DNA from: UBA1479 sp048263775 | Lineage (GTDB): Bacteria > Pseudomonadota > Alphaproteobacteria > Rhodospirillales > Casp-alpha2 | NCBI GenBank assembly: GCA_048263775.1 | Contig: JBLXDU010000005.1 | Coordinates: 269,028-333,027, forward strand | Length of the DNA: 64,000 nucleotides | Direction of reading: 5' to 3' | Shown: piece after piece, positions 25,336-34,608 of the stretch | Layout of the letters: every line of letters begins with the position of its first letter | Numbering within the stretch: position 1 is the stretch's first letter | Position numbers and translations under genes: made by a program | The notes under the pieces: generated by a model | Databases searched by the model: none | Told to the model about the DNA's origin: nothing | The model's input: the letters and a program-made list of their open reading frames with translations, nothing else

Positions 25336-28300
25336 CTAAAACTTTCCGAGGATGCCGCGCAGCAAATCCTGCGGCGTCACCTTCTTCTTTTCCTCGGTCT
25401 GCGGCGCTTGTTGTTGTTCCGGCTGAGCCGGCGGAGGCGCTTCCTGCTGCTGCGGCTGACCACCGCCCAGAATCCCCTGAAGCACGTCGCCCACGCCCTT
25501 CTTCTTCAACAGCTTATCGAGGCCCGGAACTGGAATTCCGCCGGTCCCAAGGGACGCCGTATCAACCTTGATGCGCGGTGCGTCCAGTTTCCCTGTGATC
25601 GAGAACGGCACGTTCACGCCTTTGCGCGTGGTGATGGACAGCACCGCCGACAGCAGGTTGGGGGCTGGTTGAATGGCGCCGGAAAGATCGACCGTCCAGG
25701 CTGCCAGATCGACGGTGCCCGCCCCGCTGGCCACGCCCACGTTGGTCACGGCCTTTAATTGGTTCGACGTCGCGACGCCGCCAGCGATCGTGAACGCGGC
25801 ATCCACGTCAGCCAGGCCCTTGCCCTGTTTCGGGCCGCCAAGCGCGCCGCCCAACTGGTTGAGCGCCAACACCACGCCACCCAGGCCGAACCCGGCGTCC
25901 GCCGATCCGCTGAGCGCTTCCGCGTCCAGGTCGCGGCCGGAAAAGTTCAGATTGCCGCCGAGGGAGGAAATAATCTCCGCCTCCGACCGGCCACGGGCCG
26001 TGACATCAAAGTCAGCGTTGATCTTGCCTGCCGCAACGCTGCCAAGGGCTTGTCTCGCCTTGCTTAGGTCCGCGCCGGCGACCTGGCCGGCGGCGCTCAA
26101 CTGCCCGGCGGACGTGGCCGTCGCCTTGGCCGCCAGCGTGCCGCCAAACAAACGACCGTTCAGATGTTCAACCGTCAACATGCCGCCTTCGACGGCGGCG
26201 CCTAGATCAGCGTTTTCCAGGACGGCACCCTCGAAGGTCACCTTGGGCGACGTTGCTGTCACGGCGGCGTCGAACGTGTTCAAGATCGCCAAGTCGATAG
26301 GTGCCTTGGACCAGCGGGAGCTGACCGTTGCCACCGATGCCATCAGAGGGTTGCCGCCTGGTCCGGCCCAGGCGGCAGGTGCCCGGGTGATCCCCCAACC
26401 CCGGTCGAGCAGACCCGCCGCCCGCTTGGCCGGCAGGAATGGCGTGATATCGACGGGACCGAGTGCCAGATTGGCCAGCGCCTTCGGCTTGGCCCCCTCA
26501 AGGACGAGAGAAAGACTGCCCGCCGTCGTCACCGACCCGACCTTGCCGGCAATATTGTCGACGCGGATGGATTTTGGATTGCCCGTGACCTGGGCCGTCA
26601 GATCGAACCCGCCGACCTTGCCCTGCGGACGGTAATCCGCGCCGAAGCGACGCAGCAGGCCGGCCAGGTCGCCGTGCTGGGCGGACAGGCCCAGGCGCAG
26701 GTCCTGCCCTGCAAGGGCCAGGACCGGCAGGGTCCCCCGCAGCCCGACAGTCCCGCCCATGGCGCCCAGATTGGCGGTCACCGATGGCGACAATAGGCTG
26801 CCCGATAAGGCCGCGTTGATGGACACCGCCCCCAGGGCTTCCGGCGATACCGGCAGATCCAAGGCCAGGGCCTTGGCCAAGGGGCCCGCATCCTTAGTAC
26901 TGGCGGTGATCTTCAAATCTTTCGCCGTGGGAATGCCGTCGAGCCCGGCAAGCCCGCCGGTCACGCCGGCGCTCAGGCCTGCGAAATTTCCGACCTTCAT
27001 GGTCCGCAGGGTCAGGTCGCCGCGGGTCAGGGTCGCATCCAGCACGATGTTGCGCGCCGTCAAACCGCGCACCACCGCCGCGCCGACGGCAAGCTTCACA
27101 TTGGCATCAAAGGTCGTCAGCGGTTTCAAGGGGGCAAACAGATCTACGGCCGGCACGGCGACACCGGATACCCCGGATGCTTCAGAACTGCTCCCGCCCA
27201 CCCCTGCGCCGGCGGGTGCCTTTCCCTTCTCGCCCTTGGGCGCGGCCGACGGCTGCGGCGGTGGCATCAAGGCGTCCAGGTCCACCCTGTCGAGTTCAAG
27301 GTTGGCACCAAACGACGGCCGCGCCTGCAGGGCGAGCGTCACCGCCCCCGTCATCTTCATCCCGCCAGCCATGGCCGCGATGCCCGTCAATTGCAGATAA
27401 TCACCATCAACGATTAGCGGCGTCTTGAAGTTGAAATCCTTGAGCACGGCAGCAGGCACCGCGACGCCCGGCATGGCCCAGGCCAACACGGGGCCCAGAT
27501 CCTGGGCGCGGGTTTCGATCTGGCCTTCGAACCGGGGCTTGCCGTCGCGGGCGCTGAGAAACCCGAACAATCCCACATCGGCATCGCCGGGAAGCTGCGC
27601 CGTCGCCTGGTTAAGGGTCAATTCGCCATTGGCCAGATCGGCGCTCAAGCTCACCCCTTCCAACGGCTTTCCCCGAAGTACCAGGGCGTCAATCTGAACC
27701 GATAGATTTGCCTGAATGTCCTTCGGCAAGACGAAGGCCGTTGCCGCCGCCGGTTTGGCCGACTTCACCACTTTCGTCGGTTTCGCCGTCACCGTCGCCG
27801 TTTTTTTAAGATCACCCGGCTTGGTGACCTCGTCGGTCTTGACCGGTGGCGGGGGCGGCGCAAGCAAGACGTCGAGATCGACCCAGCCAGATTTGACGGA
27901 CAGAGCAGCCTCGGTCTTGTCACCGGTCGCGATATCCGCGGACACATGGAACTCCATGGTGTCGAGTTTTATTTCCAGGTTCTCGACACGGCCGCCATCG
28001 GCACTGGCCTCCAGATTTCCCATCACGGTGAACGGCTTGGCCAGGTTCACGGGCAGGTCGGTCGGTCCGCCGGTCGCCGCAAGGGCCTCGGCCACGTTCG
28101 ATCCGCTGCCCGTGATCTTGGCGCGCAATCGCGGCTTTTCGGGCACGTTCACGACGCCGCCGTCGATCCTGATTACCGTGTCGCTGCCCAGTTTCAGGCT
28201 GAACACCAAGGGAATCGTGCGGCCCTGGACGATCTCGGCGACATTCAGGGAATAGGCCAAGCGATGCCCTTCCAAGGTCAGCGCGCCCTCGCTTTCCACC

Positions 28301-28905
28301 GGCCCGTTCAGACTGGCCGCGGCAATGCGGGCGTCAATGCCGGTGATGACCTCTTCCCGGCCGCGCTGAAGATCACGGTAAACGATGGTCCCGCCCTCGA
28401 CCGTGAAATTATCCACGGCAATGCCGGAACCAGCCGTTCCGGTGCCGACACTGGCGCCAGAGGTCTGCTTATCGGCTGCGGGCGCTTGGGCAACGTTATT
28501 GTCCTTCGCAGGAACGGGCTTGCTGAAATCCCAGTTCACGCGGCCATCGGCAAGACGCTCCAGCAGGACCGTCGGGCGGACCAGCTTGACCGTCTCTATC
28601 CGCACCCTGCCGCCCAACAGCGCCAGCGCCGAGACCCGGACCTCCAGGGATTCGAAGGACGCCATATGGATATCCGCGGCATCCCTGATATTAGCGAGAT
28701 GAACGTCGGCGACATGCAGGCGCGGGGTCGGCAGGACCTGGACAGACACGGGACCGCCAATGACGACTTTACGTCCGGTCACTTTTTCGACCTGATCGGC
28801 GATGTCGTCCGTATAGCTGTTCCAATCGACCAAGCTTGGGCCGATCAGCAGCACGCCGATAACGAGCGCGAAAATGACCGAAAAACCGATAGCGATTTTC
28901 TTCAA
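25336..28905 (-). CDS. AsmA-family outer-membrane-biogenesis/lipid-transport protein
   Basis: The 1189-residue product starts with a signal/anchor (about 5-24) followed by the AsmA N-terminal domain (SLVDWNSYTDDIADQVEKVTGRKVVIGGPV). Long beta-rich repeats typical of the AsmA/TamB/DUF748 superfamily follow, with an AsmA C-terminal module near 950-1130. The C terminus is Gln/Pro-rich and ends LLRGILGKF. Such proteins bridge the periplasm and are implicated in phospholipid transport and outer-membrane assembly. The start codon is TTG at 28905. Low-complexity Lys/Pro/Thr stretches occur near 355-395. It probably shares a transcript with the downstream hydrolase. Confidence 0.9.
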   Translation of the reverse strand: MKKIAIGFSVIFALVIGVLLIGPSLVDWNSYTDDIADQVEKVTGRKVVIGGPVSVQVLPTPRLHVADVHLANIRDAADIHMASFESLEVRVSALALLGGRVRIETVKLVRPTVLLERLADGRVNWDFSKPVPAKDNNVAQAPAADKQTSGASVGTGTAGSGIAVDNFTVEGGTIVYRDLQRGREEVITGIDARIAAASLNGPVESEGALTLEGHRLAYSLNVAEIVQGRTIPLVFSLKLGSDTVIRIDGGVVNVPEKPRLRAKITGSGSNVAEALAATGGPTDLPVNLAKPFTVMGNLEASADGGRVENLEIKLDTMEFHVSADIATGDKTEAALSVKSGWVDLDVLLAPPPPPVKTDEVTKPGDLKKTATVTAKPTKVVKSAKPAAATAFVLPKDIQANLSVQIDALVLRGKPLEGVSLSADLANGELTLNQATAQLPGDADVGLFGFLSARDGKPRFEGQIETRAQDLGPVLAWAMPGVAVPAAVLKDFNFKTPLIVDGDYLQLTGIAAMAGGMKMTGAVTLALQARPSFGANLELDRVDLDALMPPPQPSAAPKGEKGKAPAGAGVGGSSSEASGVSGVAVPAVDLFAPLKPLTTFDANVKLAVGAAVVRGLTARNIVLDATLTRGDLTLRTMKVGNFAGLSAGVTGGLAGLDGIPTAKDLKITASTKDAGPLAKALALDLPVSPEALGAVSINAALSGSLLSPSVTANLGAMGGTVGLRGTLPVLALAGQDLRLGLSAQHGDLAGLLRRFGADYRPQGKVGGFDLTAQVTGNPKSIRVDNIAGKVGSVTTAGSLSLVLEGAKPKALANLALGPVDITPFLPAKRAAGLLDRGWGITRAPAAWAGPGGNPLMASVATVSSRWSKAPIDLAILNTFDAAVTATSPKVTFEGAVLENADLGAAVEGGMLTVEHLNGRLFGGTLAAKATATSAGQLSAAGQVAGADLSKARQALGSVAAGKINADFDVTARGRSEAEIISSLGGNLNFSGRDLDAEALSGSADAGFGLGGVVLALNQLGGALGGPKQGKGLADVDAAFTIAGGVATSNQLKAVTNVGVASGAGTVDLAAWTVDLSGAIQPAPNLLSAVLSITTRKGVNVPFSITGKLDAPRIKVDTASLGTGGIPVPGLDKLLKKKGVGDVLQGILGGGQPQQQEAPPPAQPEQQQAPQTEEKKKVTPQDLLRGILGKF

Positions 28906-29010
28906 CGGGCGGATCCCATGTATTCGATGGTGACGGACGCCCCACCAAACGGGGCCGTTCGGTGCAGAGTGTAGGGCGAACGGCCCATCATTGCCATAGG
29001 TGGGGGAACC

Positions 29011-31734
29011 CTATTTCCGTGGAAAACTGCCGGTTCGCCGTTTTCCGTCACCACCGACGCCGGGCGCCGGGTAGACCATTCTCTGGACGACCTTGAACAG
29101 CTCCATCATCAGGATCACCGAGGCCGCGATAACCGCGACAAGCAGCCAGGTTTCGATGTCCACGGGCTCGACCCGCAGCACCGAATTGAACCCGGGCAGA
29201 TGCATGGCCAGGATGTGAGCACCCTGGCTGATGATGACCGCGCCGACCAACAACCAGTTGGCCGACAGCGGCACGCGGAAGATGGAGCGCGTCTCCGAAC
29301 GGCAGTTGAAGACATGGGCGTTCTCGAACAAAACCAGCAACAGCAGAAGCGCGTTGCGCGCCTGATGCTCTGCCCAGCCTTGATCCAACATCCAAGCAAA
29401 GAACAGGTAGCCGACCGCCCCCATGAACAGGCCCGAGACAACCGTTTCCGAGATCATCACCCGGTCGAAGACCGGCTGGTTCGGCGGACGTGGCGCGCGG
29501 TCGAGCAGGCCCGGCTCCGCCCCCTCGAAGGCCAGGGCCGTGTGCTGCAAGCCCTGGGTCACCAAGTTGAGCCACAGAAGCTGCACGGCATAAAGCGGCA
29601 GCGGCAACCCGCCCAGGAAGGTAAAGAAAAACAGCGCGACCTCGGCCGCCCCGGTCGAGACCAGGAGATACACCACCTTGCGCACGTTGTCGTAAGCAAT
29701 GCGGCCCTGTTCCACCCCGTTGACGATGGAGGCGAAATTGTCATCGGTCAGGATCAGGTCCGCCGTATCGCGCGCCACATCCGTGCCGCCAGCCCCCATG
29801 GCGACGCCGATGTCGGCGGCGTTGAGGGCCGGCGCATCGTTCACGCCGTCGCCGGTCACCGCAACGAAATGGCCCTGAGCCCGCAGTGATTTGACGATCT
29901 CCAGTTTCTGCAAGGGATCGACCCGTGCGAACACGGGGGCTTCGGCGACGGCGCGGGCGAAGGCCGCCGGATCGTCGGCCAATGTCTTCAGCTCCAGGCC
30001 GGTCACCGCCGTCTCACCGGCTGCCGCAATGCCGACGTCGCGGGCAATCGCGAGTGCGGTCGCCGGATGATCGCCGGTGACCATGCGCACGTCGATGCCC
30101 GACCGGCGGCAGCGTTCCACCGCATCCCGGGATTCCGGACGTAGGGGATCGATCAGGCCGACGAAGCCAAGGAATTCCAGGTCCGTCGTCCCGGCCAGGT
30201 CTTCGACCGGGGCTGACGCGGGGCCCGCGGCCACGGCCAGAACGCGAAAGCCCTCAGCCGCCAATGCTTCGGCCTGGTGCGTCAGTTCGTCCCGGTCTGC
30301 ATCACGGCAGAACGGTAGGATGACCTCGAACGCGCCCTTGGCATAAACCCACAGCCCGTCTTTCGTCCGGTGGAAGGACGCGCCATAGCGCCGTGCCGGT
30401 TCGTAAGCAATGACGGCTTCCTGCGGCAGATCGGCAAGCAGGCCAGGGCGGCTCAGCCCGGCCTTGGCCGCCAAAGCCAGAAAGGCCACGTCCACGGTAT
30501 CCCCCAGATGATGCCAATGACCATCCCGGCGGGCCAGTTCGGCCTCGTTGCACAGCGCCGCCGCCTCGGCCAAGCGACGCAGGCCGTGCCAGTCGGCATC
30601 GCTCATGGCGCCGTTGGCGGCGGTCACGGCCCCTTCGTCATTATAACCCTCGCCGGTTACCTGGAACTCACCAAGTCCCGGCACCGCCACACGTTTCACG
30701 GTCAAGGCGTTGCAGGTCAAAGTGCCTGTCTTGTCGCTGGCGATCAGGGTGCAGGCCCCCAGGCCCTCGACCGCCGGCAGGGACCGCACGATCACGTTCT
30801 TCCCGGCCATGCGGTGACAGCCGACGGACAGCGCCACAGTGATCGCCACGGGCAGGCCTTCGGGCAGGGCGGCGACGGCAAGCGCCACGGCGACCAGGAA
30901 AATTTCGACCACCGGCGCCCCCTTGAGCACCATCGCCACGGCCAAAAGCGCGATCGCCACGACCACGACGATCCCCAGCATGCGGGTGAACCGTTCCAGG
31001 CGCACGACCAGGGGCGGCGGCGCGGCATCACGGCCCGCCAGTTGTTCCGCAATCTGGCCCAACGCCGTGCGTGTACCGGTTTCGGTGACGATGCCAAGCG
31101 CCCGGCCGCTGACCACCACCGTGGCCGCATGAAGCATGGTGATGCGGTCGCCGGTCATGGCCGGTTCCGCCACGGTCGCCGCCGCGTCCTTGACCACGGC
31201 CTGGGACTCGCCGGTCAGCAGAGATTCATCGACCAGCAAGGCGTCGGCTTGAACCAAACGCAAGTCGGCCGGGACGTGGCTGCCGGATTCCAGACGGATC
31301 ACGTCGCCCGGCACCAGATCGCGGCCGTCCACGGTATGGACTGCGCCGCCGCGCAGGACCGTGGCCCGGTCACGGATCAGGCTGTCGAGGGCAAGCGCAC
31401 TCTTCTGCGCGCGATACTCCTGATAGGTGCCGATCAGGGCGTTGACCTGCAGCACGGCGAAGATGAACAGCGCGTCCGAGGCCTCGCCGATGGCGACGGA
31501 GACCACCGCCGCGGCGGCCAGAAGATAGATCAGCGGATTGGCGAATTGCCGCAGGTACAGGGTCAGCAGGCCAGGTGGACGCGGCCGGGGCAGATCGTTG
31601 GGACCGTACCGTTCGAGCCGGGCCGACGCTTCCTCAGGACTGAGGCCCGCCTCGGGATCGGTCTCCAGCGCACGGGCGGCCTCTTCCCAGGGAAGGGCAT
31701 GCCACGCCTGGCGCGGAAGAGGGTCTTGATCCAT
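29011..31734 (-). CDS. P2A-type cation-transporting P-type ATPase
   Basis: The 907-residue pump has the full P2 architecture: an N-terminal cation-ATPase domain, an A-domain TGES motif (LLTGESQAVV), an M4 helix with PEGLPVA, and the phosphorylated D334 in SDKTGTLTC. The KGAFEVILPFC nucleotide-binding region, TGDGVNDAPAL hinge motif and six C-terminal helices follow. It resembles bacterial Ca/Mn/Na-type pumps (PMR1/SERCA-like); the M4-M6 ligand set does not allow me to fix the ion. The ATG at 31734 gives the normal family N terminus, although its Shine-Dalgarno is weak. It is flanked by unrelated genes. Confidence 0.92.
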   Translation of the reverse strand: MDQDPLPRQAWHALPWEEAARALETDPEAGLSPEEASARLERYGPNDLPRPRPPGLLTLYLRQFANPLIYLLAAAAVVSVAIGEASDALFIFAVLQVNALIGTYQEYRAQKSALALDSLIRDRATVLRGGAVHTVDGRDLVPGDVIRLESGSHVPADLRLVQADALLVDESLLTGESQAVVKDAAATVAEPAMTGDRITMLHAATVVVSGRALGIVTETGTRTALGQIAEQLAGRDAAPPPLVVRLERFTRMLGIVVVVAIALLAVAMVLKGAPVVEIFLVAVALAVAALPEGLPVAITVALSVGCHRMAGKNVIVRSLPAVEGLGACTLIASDKTGTLTCNALTVKRVAVPGLGEFQVTGEGYNDEGAVTAANGAMSDADWHGLRRLAEAAALCNEAELARRDGHWHHLGDTVDVAFLALAAKAGLSRPGLLADLPQEAVIAYEPARRYGASFHRTKDGLWVYAKGAFEVILPFCRDADRDELTHQAEALAAEGFRVLAVAAGPASAPVEDLAGTTDLEFLGFVGLIDPLRPESRDAVERCRRSGIDVRMVTGDHPATALAIARDVGIAAAGETAVTGLELKTLADDPAAFARAVAEAPVFARVDPLQKLEIVKSLRAQGHFVAVTGDGVNDAPALNAADIGVAMGAGGTDVARDTADLILTDDNFASIVNGVEQGRIAYDNVRKVVYLLVSTGAAEVALFFFTFLGGLPLPLYAVQLLWLNLVTQGLQHTALAFEGAEPGLLDRAPRPPNQPVFDRVMISETVVSGLFMGAVGYLFFAWMLDQGWAEHQARNALLLLLVLFENAHVFNCRSETRSIFRVPLSANWLLVGAVIISQGAHILAMHLPGFNSVLRVEPVDIETWLLVAVIAASVILMMELFKVVQRMVYPAPGVGGDGKRRTGSFPRK

Positions 31735-31806
31735 GGAGCGCGTCTCGCCTGCTTTGTTATCGCCGACGCCATCCCCGGGAATTTCGAATGATGGGTGCAG
31801 CCGTCT

Positions 31807-33072
31807 CTATGGCAGCACCAATATCGCCCGGAAGTCATTGACGTTGGTCAAGGTCGGCCCGCATTCCACCAGATCGCCGATGCCCTGGAAAAATCCGTAA
31901 GCGTCGTTGGCGTCGAGCAATGCCTGGGCATCCATGCCCGCCGCCTTGGCGCGGGCCAAGCTGTCCGGGCCGATCACCGCCCCCGCGTTGTCTTCCGACC
32001 CGTCGACGCCGTCCGTATCACAGGCGATGGCGTGGATATGGTCGGCACCGCCGAGGGCCACCGCCATGCCCAGCAAGTATTCCGTATTGCGCCCGCCGCG
32101 CCCGCCGTCACCGCGGATGGTCACCGTGGTCTCACCGCCCGACAACAAAACACAAGGGCCTTGCGTCGAGCCCTTTCCGGCCAGGGTATCGCGGGCAAGC
32201 TGTGCGTGTTCGATGCCCAGGTCGCGGGCCTCGCCCTCCAGCGCATCGCCCAGGATCACCGGCGTCACGCCGGCGGCGCGGGCGACCTCGGCAGCGGCCT
32301 CCAGGCTGGCCTGCGGCAGGGCGATCAAATGGGTTTCCACGCGATCGAAGATGGGGTCGTCAGGCTTGGGCGTTTCCTCCGCCCCCGCGTCCAACAGGCC
32401 CTGCACCACGGCGGGCAGCTTGATGCCGTATTTGGCGACGATGGCCCGCGCGTCGTCGAAGGTCGTCGGATCGGGCACCGTCGGGCCCGAGGCGATGACC
32501 GCCGGATCATCCCCCGGCACGTCGGAAATCAGCAGATTGACGATCCGGGCCGGTGCCGCGGCGGCGGCCAACCGCCCGCCCTTGACCGCCGACAGATGTT
32601 TGCGCAGGCAGTTCATTTCATGGATGGTGGCCCCGCAGCGCAACAGTTCGCGGTTCACCGCCTGCTTGTCGGCCAGGGTCAGGCCCGGTCCAGGTGCCGA
32701 CAGCAAAGCCGATCCGCCGCCGGAAATCAGGCAGACCACCAGATCGTCCTCGGTCAGCCCCTTGACCATCTCCAGCATGCGCCGAGCCGCCGCCTCGCCC
32801 GCCGCATCGGGCACGGGATGGGCGGCCTCGACCGTTTCGATGCGTTTGCAGGGCACGTCATAGCCGTAGCGGGTGACGATCAGGCCGGAAAGGTCGCCCG
32901 GCCAATGATCTTCAAAGGCGCGGGCCATCGCGGCCGAGGCCTTGCCCGCCCCGATCACCAGCGTGCGCCCGCCCTTGGGCGGCGCCGGCAGGAAATGGGG
33001 AATACGCTTTTCAGGCTGGGCCGCCGCAACGGCGGCGGCGAACATGTCGCGAAGCAAAGTTTCCGGATTCAA
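31807..33072 (-). CDS. gckA: Glycerate 2-kinase (GckA/MOFRL family)
   Basis: GckA phosphorylates D-glycerate to 2-phosphoglycerate. The 421-residue product carries VIGAGKASAAMA near residue 40, LISGGGSALL near 120, the NLLISDVPGDDP segment, and the C-terminal MOFRL domain with LLSGGETTVTIRGDGGRGGRN. All are hallmarks of the bacterial glycerate kinase TtuD/GckA group. The frame reaches a TTG at 33087, but GGGAG lies about eight bases before the TTG at 33072, so I place the start there. It is the only member of the glycolate pathway set separated from the others by a sensor kinase gene; the set completes flow of glyoxylate carbon into glycolysis. Confidence 0.92.
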   Translation of the reverse strand: MNPETLLRDMFAAAVAAAQPEKRIPHFLPAPPKGGRTLVIGAGKASAAMARAFEDHWPGDLSGLIVTRYGYDVPCKRIETVEAAHPVPDAAGEAAARRMLEMVKGLTEDDLVVCLISGGGSALLSAPGPGLTLADKQAVNRELLRCGATIHEMNCLRKHLSAVKGGRLAAAAAPARIVNLLISDVPGDDPAVIASGPTVPDPTTFDDARAIVAKYGIKLPAVVQGLLDAGAEETPKPDDPIFDRVETHLIALPQASLEAAAEVARAAGVTPVILGDALEGEARDLGIEHAQLARDTLAGKGSTQGPCVLLSGGETTVTIRGDGGRGGRNTEYLLGMAVALGGADHIHAIACDTDGVDGSEDNAGAVIGPDSLARAKAAGMDAQALLDANDAYGFFQGIGDLVECGPTLTNVNDFRAILVLP

Positions 33073-33121
33073 AATCAGATCTCCCAAAGTTGGCTTTGGT
33101 TACGTTACCAACCTCGGTTTG

Positions 33122-33155
33122 AAAACCCTAAACGCCTACTCGGCAGGGGTTTTTT
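33122..33155 (-). terminator. Terminator downstream of GAF histidine kinase
   Basis: AAAACCC (33122-33128) pairs with GGGGTTTT near 33146-33153, enclosing GCC/GGC. On the minus strand the hairpin is followed by TTTTC. It lies about 120 bases past the kinase stop at 33274. The plus-strand side has six T, so it could work in both directions. Confidence 0.55.
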
Positions 33156-33273
33156 CAGATTGTGACAATACAACCCGATCATTCTGAAAGCTGCCGAAAC
33201 CAAACCATCGAGACATGCATGATCCATATTGAAGGAAAACTGGTGAGGGGGCGGTTAAAGTCGGTCTGCCTGG

Positions 33274-34506
33274 TCAGATTTTTGGCAGGGTGACCGTCAA
33301 TACCGCACCACCTTCGGCGTTTTCATCAACGGAAATCGAGCCGCCATGCGCGTCAACGACTCGTTTTGAAATCATCAGACCCAGACCGAAACTCTTATCG
33401 GAACGAAACCTGTTGCTGTCATCGTCATCGGCTGCCGTTTCGAATGCACCAAAGATGCGCGATTTGAAATCCTCAGGAATACCCGTCCCCTCGTCGCTGA
33501 CTGAAATTACAGCCGATGTGCCGTCGTCCGCTTCTGACAGTCCGAGCTTTATCGTGCCGCCATGGGGAGAAAACTTGATTGCATTGTCCAAAAGGTTATC
33601 GATGACCTGACCAAGACGCTCAGAATCAACGGAGCAAGTCATCCGATCCGGGAGATCGGCCTGAATGGTGATTTCCTTGTCGGCCGCCAGGACTCTCCGA
33701 AGCACCAACAAACCCTCAAGAAAACGGGACAAATCGGTCTCAATCTTATTGAGCTTTAAAGCACCTGCTTCGATAGAGGCATAATCGAGATAGCGATTAA
33801 CGAGCCCGACCATCCTATCCGATGCATCGATAATGTTTTTCAACAAGGCCTGCTCTCGTTCTCCTTGATTTTGCTGGCGGCTAAGCACTTCAGCCATTCC
33901 CCGAACCGCACCCAAGGGGCTTCGCAGGTCGTGGGCGGCGATGGAAATGAATTCATTCTTCAAGGCATCCAGCGCCTTCAATTTTACAATCGTCCGGTCA
34001 CGCTCGTTTTCAAGTAGCTGTCGTTGCAACTCCGCTTCGGCACGGTCAGCGAACAAGCCACACAACGACACCCAGTCGTCATGCCCCGTGAGGATTTTGG
34101 AGCTGTAGACCGCGATATGGCCCATGACGTCACCGTTCTGGCCGCGAAGGGGATAACCGACGAAGCTCTCGTACCCGCTGTCTTTTTTACCTGAAAATTC
34201 CGCAGCCACGTCACATGGCAGAAAAATCGGCTCGCCCCGATAAACCATATGACAGGGGTTGTTCTGCAAATCGAATTCCCATGCTTCCTTCCGCGCGCCG
34301 TCTTTCCACGCGGCTAACCCACGAACCTTGGTGCTCTGCGGATCTACCCGATGGGCAACGAACGTTGTTTCAGCCTGGAACAGAACCCCCAGCTGCTGCA
34401 CGAGATTGTGAAGAAACGCTTCTCCGGTCAACGGTGTGGCAACAGCCTTGAGCACCTCAATTACATGAGCACTGTCCTGTGGCGGTGCATGGGTTGTCGA
34501 CAACAT
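33274..34506 (-). CDS. GAF-domain sensor histidine kinase
   Basis: The 410-residue cytoplasmic kinase has an N-terminal GAF-like domain (about 15-165) with LAAWKDGARKEAWEFDL. A HisKA domain follows with H192 in AHDLRSPLG, then an HATPase domain with DNLLDNAIKF (N box), SDEGTGIP (G1), FGLGLMI and GGAVLTV. There is no transmembrane segment and no adjacent response regulator, so it is an orphan soluble kinase. It lies between gckA and the LDHD gene on the same strand; a role in sensing glycolate metabolism is possible but unsupported. Confidence 0.9.
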   Translation of the reverse strand: MLSTTHAPPQDSAHVIEVLKAVATPLTGEAFLHNLVQQLGVLFQAETTFVAHRVDPQSTKVRGLAAWKDGARKEAWEFDLQNNPCHMVYRGEPIFLPCDVAAEFSGKKDSGYESFVGYPLRGQNGDVMGHIAVYSSKILTGHDDWVSLCGLFADRAEAELQRQLLENERDRTIVKLKALDALKNEFISIAAHDLRSPLGAVRGMAEVLSRQQNQGEREQALLKNIIDASDRMVGLVNRYLDYASIEAGALKLNKIETDLSRFLEGLLVLRRVLAADKEITIQADLPDRMTCSVDSERLGQVIDNLLDNAIKFSPHGGTIKLGLSEADDGTSAVISVSDEGTGIPEDFKSRIFGAFETAADDDDSNRFRSDKSFGLGLMISKRVVDAHGGSISVDENAEGGAVLTVTLPKI

Positions 34507-34608
34507 CCTTGAGTTTTCCCGCCGCGCGTGCCTCAGCCGATTTCACAACTGAGTCAAGCATACTACCTACGACATTACTCAGGCTAGCTAACCGAAGGTT
34601 AGTATTGG